Source of the DNA: Burkholderiales bacterium
GTDB lineage: Bacteria > Pseudomonadota > Gammaproteobacteria > Burkholderiales > Usitatibacteraceae
Assembly (NCBI GenBank): GCA_026786225.1
Contig: JAJAYN010000481.1
Span: forward strand, 1 to 11,951
DNA length: 11,951 nt
Direction of reading: 5' to 3'
Shown here piece by piece: positions 1-6,941 of this stretch (positions within the stretch are counted from its first letter, which is position 1; the number at the start of each line of letters is the position of its first letter). The position numbers were made by a program, and so were the translations under genes. Below the pieces are notes generated by a model that was not told the origin of the DNA, did no database searches, and worked only from the letters and a program-made list of their open reading frames with translations.

Positions 1-111
1 GAGCGGACGCGTTTCATCAAAGCTGGACCAGCCATGGTGCGCAAACAGGCGCGGGCTCAGTGGCACGGAAACCAGCGCGGCAATTGCCGGGAAAAAATGA
101 CGGCGTTTCAT
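1..111 (-). CDS. DUF6152-like small exported protein, 3' end beyond window
   Basis: Only the first 37 codons are inside the window; the gene continues past base 1. The translation starts MKRRHFFPA, runs through a hydrophobic stretch, and reaches LFA followed by HHGWSSFDETRPL. The HHGW..FD..RPL segment is the recognisable start of the mature part of DUF6152 proteins, small periplasmic proteins of unknown function. The export signal has a twin-arginine flavour (KRRHFF) but could also be an ordinary Sec signal. In-frame ATGs exist at 123, 117 and 111; I chose 111 because a GGAG (118-121 on the reverse strand) sits 6 bases before it. The gene begins 27 bases after the stop of the membrane protein gene upstream, so the two are probably co-transcribed. 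If cleavage follows LFA, the mature protein would begin with two histidines, a possible metal site. Family call is from memory of the motif, without a search. Confidence 0.72.
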   Translation of the reverse strand, partial: MKRRHFFPAIAALVSVPLSPRLFAHHGWSSFDETRPL

Positions 112-138
112 GTTCATCTCCATGTCAATCTCAATCTT

Positions 139-615
139 CTAAACGTAAGCGATCCAGCGGCCGCAGGCAATCACCGCAACCCAGATGAGGATCGACAGTA
201 TCGCCTGCGCTTTGGTCATGACCATTGTGGCAACAATGGCACCGCGCGCATGTAGCACCGCCGCGTTGGTCCCCGCCGCAAAAACCAGGCACATTTTTAC
301 CACGAATGCAGGATTGTTGATCAGGTCGCCCGCACGCGAGACAAACATGGTGAAGCCGGAGAGCGCCACCAGTAGAAACCCGGCGATGGTCCATGGAATG
401 ATGTGCCTGGCGAGCTGGTTCACGTCGAAGCTGCGCATCAGGCCAAGAATGCGCATATCGATAATCCAAAGCGTGCCGAACACCAGCGCGATGCCGATAA
501 TGTGCAGGATTTCCAGTGATGGATAGGCGTAGGGATTGGTCTTGAGCCAGACGATGGGCGCCCAATGACCAAGGGCTTCCAGCGCATTGACGGGCATTGG
601 CACGGTCGGGTTCAT
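139..615 (-). CDS. DUF6644-like four-helix inner-membrane protein
   Basis: This 158-residue protein has four predicted transmembrane helices at about residues 34-53, 71-92, 103-122 and 136-157, and no signal peptide or soluble domain. The pattern LEILHIIGIALVFGTLW near the first helix, with the order of helices, matches what I know as DUF6644. It also resembles the core of CopD-type membrane proteins (LHLLG at the first helix, a lysine opening a later helix, here VVKMCLVF). Histidines at 17, 38, 71 and 122 lie at or near membrane boundaries. I start at the ATG at 615, not the longer frame from 699, because the extra N-terminus is arginine-rich, low in character and overlaps the divergent upstream region. 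No good Shine-Dalgarno site precedes it. It is the first gene of a leftward pair with the DUF6152-like gene. Function is unknown; a transport or metal-handling role is inference. Confidence 0.75.
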   Translation of the reverse strand: MNPTVPMPVNALEALGHWAPIVWLKTNPYAYPSLEILHIIGIALVFGTLWIIDMRILGLMRSFDVNQLARHIIPWTIAGFLLVALSGFTMFVSRAGDLINNPAFVVKMCLVFAAGTNAAVLHARGAIVATMVMTKAQAILSILIWVAVIACGRWIAYV

Positions 616-746
616 GCATTGATTTTGGCATGACCTTCGCGCGCGAACCGTTCCGCGATTGGGAAGGCAGACCAGGCGGCCCGCCGCCCACCGCGGCACA
701 AAGGCGCAGAATGGCGCTATTCGTCACCCTCCATCTTTGGGGCACC
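616..746. promoter_or_regulatory. divergent intergenic region between DUF6644-like gene and WS/DGAT
   Basis: These 131 bases separate two divergently oriented starts and must hold the promoters of both. I could not identify convincing -35/-10 pairs or an operator. The stretch is strongly GC-rich in its middle part (670-705). Confidence 0.4.
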
Positions 747-2138
747 ATGAGCAAACTGTCGTTACTTGACCTTGGATTTTTCATTGCCGAAACCGAAGCG
801 AGCCCAAAGCACGTTGCCGGTTTGCTGGTGTGCAGGCGGCCGGCAAAGTCCACCGTCGGTTTTGCGAAGGCGTTGTATCGGGACTTCCTGACATTTACAG
901 ATGTGAAGCCGCCGTTCAATCGCATCATCATGTTTGAAGCGACGGCGATGCCACATTGGCAAGACGTGGACGCGGTTGATCTGGATCAGCATGTTTTTTA
1001 TCACAAGCTTGGCAAGGGCAAGAACAACCAGCAATCACTCTACGATTTTGTCGCCGCGCTGCATACGCCACTGCTCGACCGCACCCGTCCGCTTTGGGAA
1101 GTTCACGTCATCGACGGCCTGGCGGGCGGGCGATTCGCGCTGTATCAAAAGATGCATCACGCCTATGCCGACGGTGTGACGATGACGCGCTGGACCGCAG
1201 AAGGCATGGCGCATTCAGCCGCCGATCTCGAACTCACGCCGGTGTGGACGCTCAAGCATGGCGGTCACGCCGCCAAGCGCAAAAAGCGTAGTCAGGAAAT
1301 GATGCAATCGATGTGGACCGATGCGGGCGGGCTAGGCAGACGGTTGTTCGGCATCGGTCGCTTGGCCGCGATGTTATGTCTTGAGGGTGTCAAACTCACC
1401 AAGAATGCGATTGCGCTGCCGTTTGTATCGCGCCCAAAAACGCCGCTGACCGGGCAGGTGACATCGGGGCGCCAGTTCACCACGGCTGGCGTGTCGATGG
1501 AACGCGTTGACCGGATTCGCAAGCGCACGCGCTCGACCCTCAACCATGTCGCGCTCACGTGCCTGGACGGCGCATTGCGGCGCTACCTGAGCGATCAGGG
1601 GGTCGAACTCAGTCGCCCCATCATCATCCAGATGCCGGTGAACCTGCGGAAGGAGGGTGAGAAAACGGCCGGCAATAAAATCGGCATCATCCTTGTGGAA
1701 CTGTCCCCGCCGACGGACGATCCCTATGTTCGACTTCGCAATATCGGCTTCTCGCTGCGCAATGTGCGCACCATGATCGACAGCGTCGCGCCTGAAGCGA
1801 TCGAGTCGTACACCATCATCACGACACTGGTCGCACAAATCGCTGAAATGCTGAAGCTCTCCAATGCGCTGCCGCCGATGGGCAACACGCTGGTGTCGAA
1901 CGTGCCCGGTCCGAAGGAGCATCTGTACATTAAAGGTGCGAAAGTCGAAGAAATGCATCCCATCAGCACGCTGCCTCCAAGCAATCTGCTCAATATCACG
2001 CTGTTCAGCTACGCCGGCGATCTGTTCTTTGGTTTGATCGCAACCGACGAATTGCCAAATCTTGCGCGGCTGGGCGTGTACGTGCAAGAGGCGTTTGCGG
2101 AACTGGAAGAATCAGTGCGTGATGCGCATGCGGCGTAG
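747..2138 (+). CDS. wax ester synthase/diacylglycerol acyltransferase (WS/DGAT)
   Basis: A 463-residue acyl-CoA-dependent acyltransferase, the usual length for this family, which makes wax esters and/or triacylglycerols as intracellular storage lipid at the membrane. The catalytic HHxxxDG motif is intact as HHAYADG at residues 137-143. Other family landmarks are the N-terminal LSLLDLGFF segment with KHVAGLLV, the LLDRTRPLWEVHVIDGL block at about 109-125, and the C-terminal SNVPGP motif followed by PPSNLLNITLFSYAGDLFFG. The family's N-terminus begins right at MSKLSLLDLG, so I start at ATG 747, preceded by a weak GGGG. An ATG at 711 with AAAGG upstream would add 12 residues and is the main alternative. 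The gene stands alone, divergent from the DUF6644-like gene and convergent with the dehydratase gene. Which acceptor (fatty alcohol or diacylglycerol) is preferred cannot be read from sequence. Confidence 0.93.
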   Translation: MSKLSLLDLGFFIAETEASPKHVAGLLVCRRPAKSTVGFAKALYRDFLTFTDVKPPFNRIIMFEATAMPHWQDVDAVDLDQHVFYHKLGKGKNNQQSLYDFVAALHTPLLDRTRPLWEVHVIDGLAGGRFALYQKMHHAYADGVTMTRWTAEGMAHSAADLELTPVWTLKHGGHAAKRKKRSQEMMQSMWTDAGGLGRRLFGIGRLAAMLCLEGVKLTKNAIALPFVSRPKTPLTGQVTSGRQFTTAGVSMERVDRIRKRTRSTLNHVALTCLDGALRRYLSDQGVELSRPIIIQMPVNLRKEGEKTAGNKIGIILVELSPPTDDPYVRLRNIGFSLRNVRTMIDSVAPEAIESYTIITTLVAQIAEMLKLSNALPPMGNTLVSNVPGPKEHLYIKGAKVEEMHPISTLPPSNLLNITLFSYAGDLFFGLIATDELPNLARLGVYVQEAFAELEESVRDAHAA

Positions 2139-2206
2139 CCAGCGTTGCTAGTCCCGCCAATGCAGGCGACGTTTACGGGCGCGCTGCTCATTTACGGAAC
2201 GTCTGA

Positions 2207-3205
2207 TTAAGGCAACAACTGCCTCGCAAACGTCTCCGCGTCCACGTTGCCCCCGCAAACCACCAACCCCACACGCTTCCCGAGAAGCCGCTCTCGCAGC
2301 GGATACATCAATGCCGCCAGCGTCGCCGCCCCTGCAGCCTCGACCACAAGCTTGGATACGCGAAAATGCAGCCGCATCGCATCGCGGATTTGGTCATCAG
2401 TCACGATCACAACTTCATCGACAAACCGGCGGTTGATGGCAAACGAGTAGGGTTCACAGCGCGGCGCGCCCAGAGAATCAGCGATGGTGCGCACCACATC
2501 GATGGATTGCGGCGAGCCCGCCTTGAAGCTGCGGCTCAAACTATCGGCGCCTTCGGGTTCCACCGCGTAGACCGCCGTCCTCGGGCTCATCTGCTTGAAT
2601 GCGCAGGCGACACCACCACTCAATCCTCCTCCGCCGGCGGCGATGATGACTGCGTCCAATGCTGCGCCGACGGCACGTACCTGATCAATGAACTCAACGC
2701 CGACCGAGGCGGTGCCCAGCGTCGTCTTGGGGCCCTCATAGGGATGCACAAACGTGCGGCCCTCGGTGGCTTCGATCTCCTTCACACGTGCAAATGCATC
2801 GTGAACGGTATCGACCAGCTCGACAGTGGCACCGAGTTCGCGGCACACATGGATGCGAAATGGATTGGCGGTCTTGGGCATGACCACTTTTGCGGTGGTG
2901 CCGAGTATGCGTGCGGAGTAGCCGAGCGAGATGGCGTGGTTGCCTGCCGAGACGCCCGTTACGCCGCGGGACAATGCAGCCGCATCCATATCCATCATCA
3001 CCGAAAGCGCGCCGCGCGGCTTGAAGCTGCCGGTACGCTGAAAGAGTTCTTCCTTCAGCCATACCTGCGTGGACGCGCCCACGGCGGCGGCAAGCGCGTC
3101 ATCGACGATGCGGCGGACTGATGTCGTGATGACGAGGTCTCCCATGCGCGCGCGATTGGCGCGGATGGCTTCGATGGTGGGGGCTTCGATTTGTGGTGCG
3201 TTCAC
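2207..3205 (-). CDS. PLP-dependent threonine/serine dehydratase-like enzyme
   Basis: A 332-residue fold-type II pyridoxal-phosphate enzyme of the threonine deaminase/serine racemase group, expected to deaminate L-threonine or L-serine to a 2-oxo acid plus ammonia in the cytoplasm. The Schiff-base lysine is K62 in TGSFKPRGA, the SAGNHA substrate loop is at 86-91, the glycine-rich phosphate loop AGGGGLSGG at 190-198, and the VCGGN segment near the C-terminus supplies Cys317 at the position contacting the pyridine nitrogen. There is no C-terminal ACT-like regulatory domain, so it resembles the short catabolic type and not biosynthetic IlvA. I start at the GTG at 3205 because AAGGAAG lies 6 bases upstream. 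An ATG at 3238 would add 11 residues and overlap the preceding frame by 11 bases but lacks a ribosome binding site. Substrate (threonine, serine, hydroxyaspartate, racemisation) is undetermined. Confidence 0.9.
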   Translation of the reverse strand: MNAPQIEAPTIEAIRANRARMGDLVITTSVRRIVDDALAAAVGASTQVWLKEELFQRTGSFKPRGALSVMMDMDAAALSRGVTGVSAGNHAISLGYSARILGTTAKVVMPKTANPFRIHVCRELGATVELVDTVHDAFARVKEIEATEGRTFVHPYEGPKTTLGTASVGVEFIDQVRAVGAALDAVIIAAGGGGLSGGVACAFKQMSPRTAVYAVEPEGADSLSRSFKAGSPQSIDVVRTIADSLGAPRCEPYSFAINRRFVDEVVIVTDDQIRDAMRLHFRVSKLVVEAAGAATLAALMYPLRERLLGKRVGLVVCGGNVDAETFARQLLP

Positions 3206-3211
3206 AGGCAG

Positions 3212-3218
3212 CTTCCTT
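3212..3218 (-). promoter_or_regulatory. ribosome binding site setting the dehydratase start
   Basis: The reverse strand reads AAGGAAG here, a strong Shine-Dalgarno match, 6 bases before GTG at 3205. It favours the GTG over the ATG at 3238, which would place this site inside the coding region. Confidence 0.6.
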
Positions 3219-3227
3219 TGTGTTTGA

Positions 3228-3434
3228 TCACTGGGCATCAGCGAGCATTATCGCGACCGCAGCGGAGGGCGTTAGCTTGATGCTGAAGCGCGAGCGCTCA
3301 GGCTCGCTGGTCTCGAAGCAGGCAAAGTTTGTTTTGTCCAGTGAGTAGACGAGGATGTTGTAGAGGTCCGCGAGCAGCCGCTCGTTGGCCCCCGGCAATT
3401 CCCGACAGTATTTCTGAAGCTGTTTTACGTTCAT
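3228..3434 (-). pseudogene. truncated YjbR/MmcQ-like protein (N-terminal half)
   Basis: A 68-residue reading frame beginning MNVKQLQKYCRELPGANERL, which matches the start of YjbR/MmcQ family proteins (small DNA-binding-like fold, usually about 110-125 residues, function unclear). The match continues through ILVYSLDKTNFACFETSEPERSRFSIKLTP and then stops: after about residue 54 the frame has an unrelated tail rich in alanine and ends. The usual second half, including the conserved aromatic-rich segment and the final helix, is absent, and no other frame downstream contains it because the dehydratase gene starts there. I therefore call it a 3'-truncated remnant, although a functional short variant cannot be excluded. 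The start at ATG 3434 has no clear ribosome binding site. Its stop is 22 bases upstream of the GTG start of the dehydratase. Confidence 0.6.
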
Positions 3435-3616
3435 GGTCGTACATTTTAGGGTCGGCAAGTCGATTGGCATCATCACGAGTGTGCTGCTGGCGACTGTAAT
3501 GTACGGGAATGTGCCTTGCAAGCTGAAACGACCTCTTGTTTTGCGCAATGCGCGCGGGCAGGCATCCGGTGGTTTTGATATGCTGTTCCCGTTGAGCAAC
3601 CATACCGGGAGCAGTT
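3435..3616. promoter_or_regulatory. divergent intergenic region upstream of the diguanylate cyclase
   Basis: This 182-base region separates the leftward YjbR-like frame from the rightward diguanylate cyclase. It contains an 8-base inverted pair, CGTACATT (3438-3445) and AATGTACG (3498-3505), about 60 bases apart centre to centre. No convincing promoter hexamers were found for either direction. Confidence 0.35.
3607..3611 (+). promoter_or_regulatory. ribosome binding site for the TTG start of the diguanylate cyclase
   Basis: GGGAG lies 5 bases before TTG 3617. An in-frame stop at 3593-3595 and no other start codon in between make TTG 3617 the first possible start; the next ATG is at residue 35, inside the first membrane helix. 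Confidence 0.6.
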
Positions 3617-4774
3617 TTGACGGGGCAAGAAAAAGCACATGCGGCCGAGACTGCCGTCGATCCGCTGGGCCGACTGCTTGCCATTCGTCATACGTTCCTG
3701 GACCGCCTCTGGAACGGCATGTTTGTGATCGCCGCCGTGGCGACACCTGTATCAGTGTCGCGTGCGCTCATTACCGGCTGGCATCACGTCTACACACTCC
3801 ACATCGCCTTGACTTTGCTGGTCGCAGGACTTTATTTCGCACGCGGCGCTGTTCGCTATCGAACCAAGCTGTACATCCTGATCATCCTGTTCGCGGCGGT
3901 GGGTTGCAGCGGCATTTTCACGCTGGGCCTGCTCGGCTCAGGGATATGGTTCCTGGTGATGTGCAGCTTGCTGGTAAGCACTTTTTTTTCCTTGCGCACG
4001 GGGCTGATCGTGGCGGTCGCGACGGGCTTGACCATCATCCTCGCTGCAGTGTTGTTTATCACCGGCATTCTCAAGGTGCCGTTTGACGCCAATGTTTATG
4101 TCACCAGCGTAACCGGTTGGGCTATCTTGCTGATCAGCACCTCGATCATGCCATTCGTTGTCTTCACCGCGTTCGGAGCCTACCAACGAACCATCGTCGA
4201 CCTGCTGCACGAGTTGCAACAGCAGCGTGACCAAATCGCCGACCTCGCTGCGCGCGATCAATTAACCGGTCTACCGATGGCCAGCCTGGCAAATGACCGC
4301 CTGGAGATGAAGATGCATTCGGCCATGCGTGATGGAACGCGGGTTGCTTTTTTGTTCGTTGACCTCAATGGGTTCAAGGCAGTCAATGACACCTGGGGGC
4401 ACGAGGCAGGCGATCATTTACTGCAGGCGGTCGCGACACGTCTTCAAAAGAGTGTGCGTGTCGAGGATACGGTTGCCCGCGTCGGTGGGGATGAGTTCGT
4501 TGTATTGCTCGGTGGCCTGAAGAGTCGGCACGAAGCCGTGGCGGTCGCAGAGAAAATTATTGCCAACGTCTGCCAGCCAGTCATTTATGCTGCGCAGTCG
4601 ATCACATCCGGCGCCAGCATCGGTATCTCCATCTTCCCGGAAGACGCCACCGATATCGCCACCCTCAGGCGACTCGCGGATCGCGCGATGTACCAGATCA
4701 AGCGTTCGGGGAAAAATGGCTTCGCGTTTGCGGACGGCGAAGCGCCCATGAGTGAAATCCCGGCGGGTAAGTGA
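3617..4774 (+). CDS. membrane-bound diguanylate cyclase (GGDEF)
   Basis: A 385-residue enzyme that should make cyclic di-GMP from two GTP at the inner membrane. About six hydrophobic helices occupy residues 34-187 (near 34-54, 60-76, 86-105, 107-123, 128-150 and 163-187) and act as an integral membrane sensor region I cannot place in a named MASE type. A short coiled linker (188-212) leads to the GGDEF domain at about 213-375, which begins with DQLTGLPM. The active-site motif GGDEF is intact at 290-294, and RVED at 281-284 provides the RxxD inhibitory site five residues upstream, so product feedback inhibition is expected. The substrate-side signature FLFVDLNGFKAVNDTWGHEAGD is present. Translation starts at TTG 3617. 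There is no EAL domain. It stands alone, convergent with the metallophosphoesterase gene. The signal it senses is unknown. Confidence 0.94.
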   Translation: MTGQEKAHAAETAVDPLGRLLAIRHTFLDRLWNGMFVIAAVATPVSVSRALITGWHHVYTLHIALTLLVAGLYFARGAVRYRTKLYILIILFAAVGCSGIFTLGLLGSGIWFLVMCSLLVSTFFSLRTGLIVAVATGLTIILAAVLFITGILKVPFDANVYVTSVTGWAILLISTSIMPFVVFTAFGAYQRTIVDLLHELQQQRDQIADLAARDQLTGLPMASLANDRLEMKMHSAMRDGTRVAFLFVDLNGFKAVNDTWGHEAGDHLLQAVATRLQKSVRVEDTVARVGGDEFVVLLGGLKSRHEAVAVAEKIIANVCQPVIYAAQSITSGASIGISIFPEDATDIATLRRLADRAMYQIKRSGKNGFAFADGEAPMSEIPAGK

Positions 4775-4814
4775 CTGCTATTGCTCGATTTACCGTCAGG
4801 CAAAGATGGATGGT

Positions 4815-4826
4815 TTCAAATTTGAA
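4815..4826. repeat. 12-bp perfect palindrome between convergent genes
   Basis: TTCAAATTTGAA is a perfect 12-base palindrome in the 78-base gap between the diguanylate cyclase and the metallophosphoesterase. A short T-run follows at 4836-4840. With no loop and low GC it is a poor terminator, and a few palindromes of this length are expected by chance in a window this size. Confidence 0.3.
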
Positions 4827-4852
4827 TGCGTAGACTCTTTTTGGTCGATGGA

Positions 4853-5992
4853 TCACGCCGCGCGCACCAATCGCAAGTGCGTAATCTCCGAGGGCGCACC
4901 GAACCGTTTTGGCGGACCCCAGTAGCCGGTGCCACGGCTCACGTAAACCCAGAGATCCTGCAGGCGATGCAGGCCCGCAGTGAAGGGCTGTTGCAGCGGT
5001 ACAAAAAAATTCCATGGCCAGAATTGTCCGCCGTGGGTATGGCCGGAAAGCTGCAAATGAAAGCCCGCGTCGGCCGCGGCGTGTGCGCTACGTGGCTGAT
5101 GCGCGAGCAACACGCGGATACGCGCGTGGTCGGGCGCGGTGTTGATCGCGCCCTCTGGACTACTCAGATGGCTTGGATCGAAATGATGTGCGGTGATGTC
5201 GGTTACGCCGGCGATCACCAGGGCGGCTGTATCGTGTTGCAGCACCACATGTTCATTCAGCAGTACGCGTAATCCCAAACGTTTCAACTCAACAATCCAT
5301 GCGTGTGCACCCGAGTAATACTCGTGATTACCTGTGACAAAAAATGTCCCGTGACGCGATGACAATTTCGCAAGCGATGAAACATGATGCGCTAGTTCGG
5401 CCACGCTACCGTCGACAAGGTCACCGGTCACAGCCACCATGTCGGCATTGAGGCGGTTGACGACGTTGACGATGCTTTCGACGTACGGTCCCTTGATGGT
5501 CGGACCGACGTGAATATCGGTGATTTGTGCAATGGTGAATCCGTGCAGCGCTTCGGGCAGATTGGCGATTGGTACCTCAATCCGCAAGACGGACGCAGTG
5601 CGTCGGGCGTTCCACATGCCGATCATGGTGATGAGCGATGCGGAAACAGGGACGGCGAACGCGGAGATGGTTGCAGCGGACATCAACCAGGCAAAAGGTG
5701 TTGCGACGGCAATCAGGGTGAGCATCAACAATAGAATATCGCGCAGTAGCGTGAGCACAAACAGCGACGAGAATAATCCCATTGCCGTCATGCTCGCCCA
5801 GGATAATTCATCAGCGAAGCGATGCTTGCTGCGGCGAAATTGCCAACCCAGGTACAACAACGCCCAGGAAAGCAGCAGCATGATCACAAGTGACAACGTC
5901 GCCCAGGACCAGGGTGACAGCGCCGGGAGGAGTCGCCAGCCGACGTATAAATGCAGCAGCGCCGACAGCGCAAATGGAGTGACGCGGTTCAT
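4853..5992 (-). CDS. membrane-anchored metallophosphoesterase
   Basis: A 379-residue protein with two parts. Residues 1-130 hold about four hydrophobic helices; residues 150-379 form a calcineurin-like metallophosphoesterase domain. All metal-binding motifs are present: TDIH (D159, H161), GDLVDG (D191), GNHE (N222, H223), the AHQP histidine (H298) and GHTHGG (H318, H320). This is the YkuE-like layout of binuclear metal phosphohydrolases, some of which act on lipid or nucleotide phosphoesters; the substrate here is unknown. ATG 5992 is the first possible start because an in-frame stop lies at 6014-6016, but no clear ribosome binding site precedes it. The leftward terminator at 6066-6093 separates it from the upstream crystallin-like gene, so it probably has its own promoter in 5993-6065. 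Confidence 0.91.
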   Translation of the reverse strand: MNRVTPFALSALLHLYVGWRLLPALSPWSWATLSLVIMLLLSWALLYLGWQFRRSKHRFADELSWASMTAMGLFSSLFVLTLLRDILLLMLTLIAVATPFAWLMSAATISAFAVPVSASLITMIGMWNARRTASVLRIEVPIANLPEALHGFTIAQITDIHVGPTIKGPYVESIVNVVNRLNADMVAVTGDLVDGSVAELAHHVSSLAKLSSRHGTFFVTGNHEYYSGAHAWIVELKRLGLRVLLNEHVVLQHDTAALVIAGVTDITAHHFDPSHLSSPEGAINTAPDHARIRVLLAHQPRSAHAAADAGFHLQLSGHTHGGQFWPWNFFVPLQQPFTAGLHRLQDLWVYVSRGTGYWGPPKRFGAPSEITHLRLVRAA

Positions 5993-6065
5993 GAGCGACT
6001 GTAGATGGGCGCGCTAGCGGACAATTCAATGGCTCAGTTTTACCCGGCACTCATTCATGTGAAAT

Positions 6066-6093
6066 AAAAAACGGCTCCAAAGGGCCGTTTTTT
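6066..6093 (-). terminator. intrinsic terminator after the crystallin/glycine-zipper gene
   Basis: Six As (6066-6071) followed by CGGC pair with GCCG (6084-6087) followed by six Ts (6088-6093). The inner CC/GG adds to the stem around an AAA loop, with T6076 bulged or wobble-paired. Read leftward, the hairpin ends in a T-run, 21 bases after the stop codon at 6115. Because the arms are flanked by A and T runs it could also work in the rightward direction. Confidence 0.85.
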
Positions 6094-6114
6094 ATGCGCG
6101 GGGTTCGAAAGTAT

Positions 6115-6915
6115 TTACTGGCGTGGCACACCATCGCGGTTGACAAATATGGTGCTCCCGGGTGGTGCACTCATTTGCACGCGATGTTCGATGCCGCGGT
6201 AGTTATAGGTGACATCCCAGTAAGCGGGCCGGCCACTGCCGACATTCCTGCAACGTTGCACGTTCTTGTCGTACGCGACGTTGTTGCCATTGCCAGAATT
6301 CCCACCGATCAACGCGCCTGCAACAGCGCCGCCGGCTGTGGCCGCGTCTTTGCCCCGTCCGCCGCCAACCTGATGACCGAGCACACCACCAATAATCGCG
6401 CCAAGCACCGCACCGCCAACATTTTGATCGCCGCGTTCAACGACCTGTTCACGTTCGACCCAGCAGCGCTGCTCAGGCGGCCCCAATACTGCGCGCACGG
6501 ATGTTACGGGCGCTTCGTAAACCCGCTCATTGGCACGCTGACGGTACTCGTAAACGGCTGCGGGCGGGGGCACCGGGACTTCGTTCTGGTATCTGCCGCG
6601 ATCACTCACTGGCCGCACGGACGAAATCCGGTCATTCATGCCGATTGAACTGAGCGAGTCATAACTGCCGCGCCGCAGCACGACACACCGACCTTCAAAG
6701 CGCGCATCTGTACAGACTTCCCAACTGCCACGGTCAACAACGGCCGAAGACGCAAGATCGTTGAATCCTTGATTACCGAAATTGCTCACCGGACGATCGG
6801 TGGTAAAGGCGCGGCCGCGGAATCCATCGTGCTCGTAGAGGGTAATATTTGCCAACGCTTGCGTGGCGAGCAATGCAGTCGTTGCCGCAAGTGCGGTCTT
6901 CAATGCCCAGTTCAT
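6115..6915 (-). CDS. secreted beta/gamma-crystallin plus glycine-zipper protein
   Basis: A 266-residue exported protein. Residues 1-22 are a signal peptide (KTALAATTALLATQ, cleavage after ALA). Residues 23-103 look like a beta/gamma-crystallin domain with two Greek-key motifs: ITLYEHDGFRGRAF near the start, then WEVCTDARFEGRCVVLRRGSY, ending NDRISSVRPV. Cysteines 68 and 77 could form a disulphide. A proline-rich linker (about 104-140) follows. Residues 165-206 are a glycine zipper (GAVLGAIIGGVLGHQVGGG, then GGAVAGALIGGN) of the type found in outer-membrane 17-kDa-antigen-like proteins, and a C-terminal segment with Cys222 ends in a beta-rich tail. The role is probably in the envelope, perhaps structural or stress-related. 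The start is well supported by AGGAGG 7 bases upstream, and a strong terminator follows. It is a single-gene unit. Confidence 0.87.
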   Translation of the reverse strand: MNWALKTALAATTALLATQALANITLYEHDGFRGRAFTTDRPVSNFGNQGFNDLASSAVVDRGSWEVCTDARFEGRCVVLRRGSYDSLSSIGMNDRISSVRPVSDRGRYQNEVPVPPPAAVYEYRQRANERVYEAPVTSVRAVLGPPEQRCWVEREQVVERGDQNVGGAVLGAIIGGVLGHQVGGGRGKDAATAGGAVAGALIGGNSGNGNNVAYDKNVQRCRNVGSGRPAYWDVTYNYRGIEHRVQMSAPPGSTIFVNRDGVPRQ

Positions 6916-6922
6916 AGCTCAT

Positions 6923-6928
6923 CCTCCT
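6923..6928 (-). promoter_or_regulatory. strong ribosome binding site of the crystallin-like gene
   Basis: The reverse strand reads AGGAGG, a full Shine-Dalgarno consensus, 7 bases before ATG 6915. This suggests high translation of the envelope protein. Confidence 0.75.
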
Positions 6929-6941
6929 GATGGTTGGTCAC

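Noticed and set aside
131..931. A 266-codon leftward frame spanning the DUF6644-like gene and the start of WS/DGAT
   Set aside because: It overlaps the clearly recognisable DUF6644-like protein and the WS/DGAT N-terminus in other frames, and its translation is a low-complexity arginine/histidine mix with no domain.
1374..2087. A 237-codon leftward frame inside WS/DGAT
   Set aside because: Antisense shadow of the acyltransferase; the translation is dominated by Arg, His and Gln and matches nothing, while the opposite frame has intact catalytic motifs.
2168..2203. GACGTT/AACGTC pair between WS/DGAT and the dehydratase as a terminator
   Set aside because: Only 6-base arms, a 24-base loop and no T-run on either strand.
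2366..3121. A 251-codon rightward frame opposite the dehydratase
   Set aside because: Antisense shadow of a gene with all PLP motifs intact; composition rich in Arg, Ala, His with no recognisable domain.
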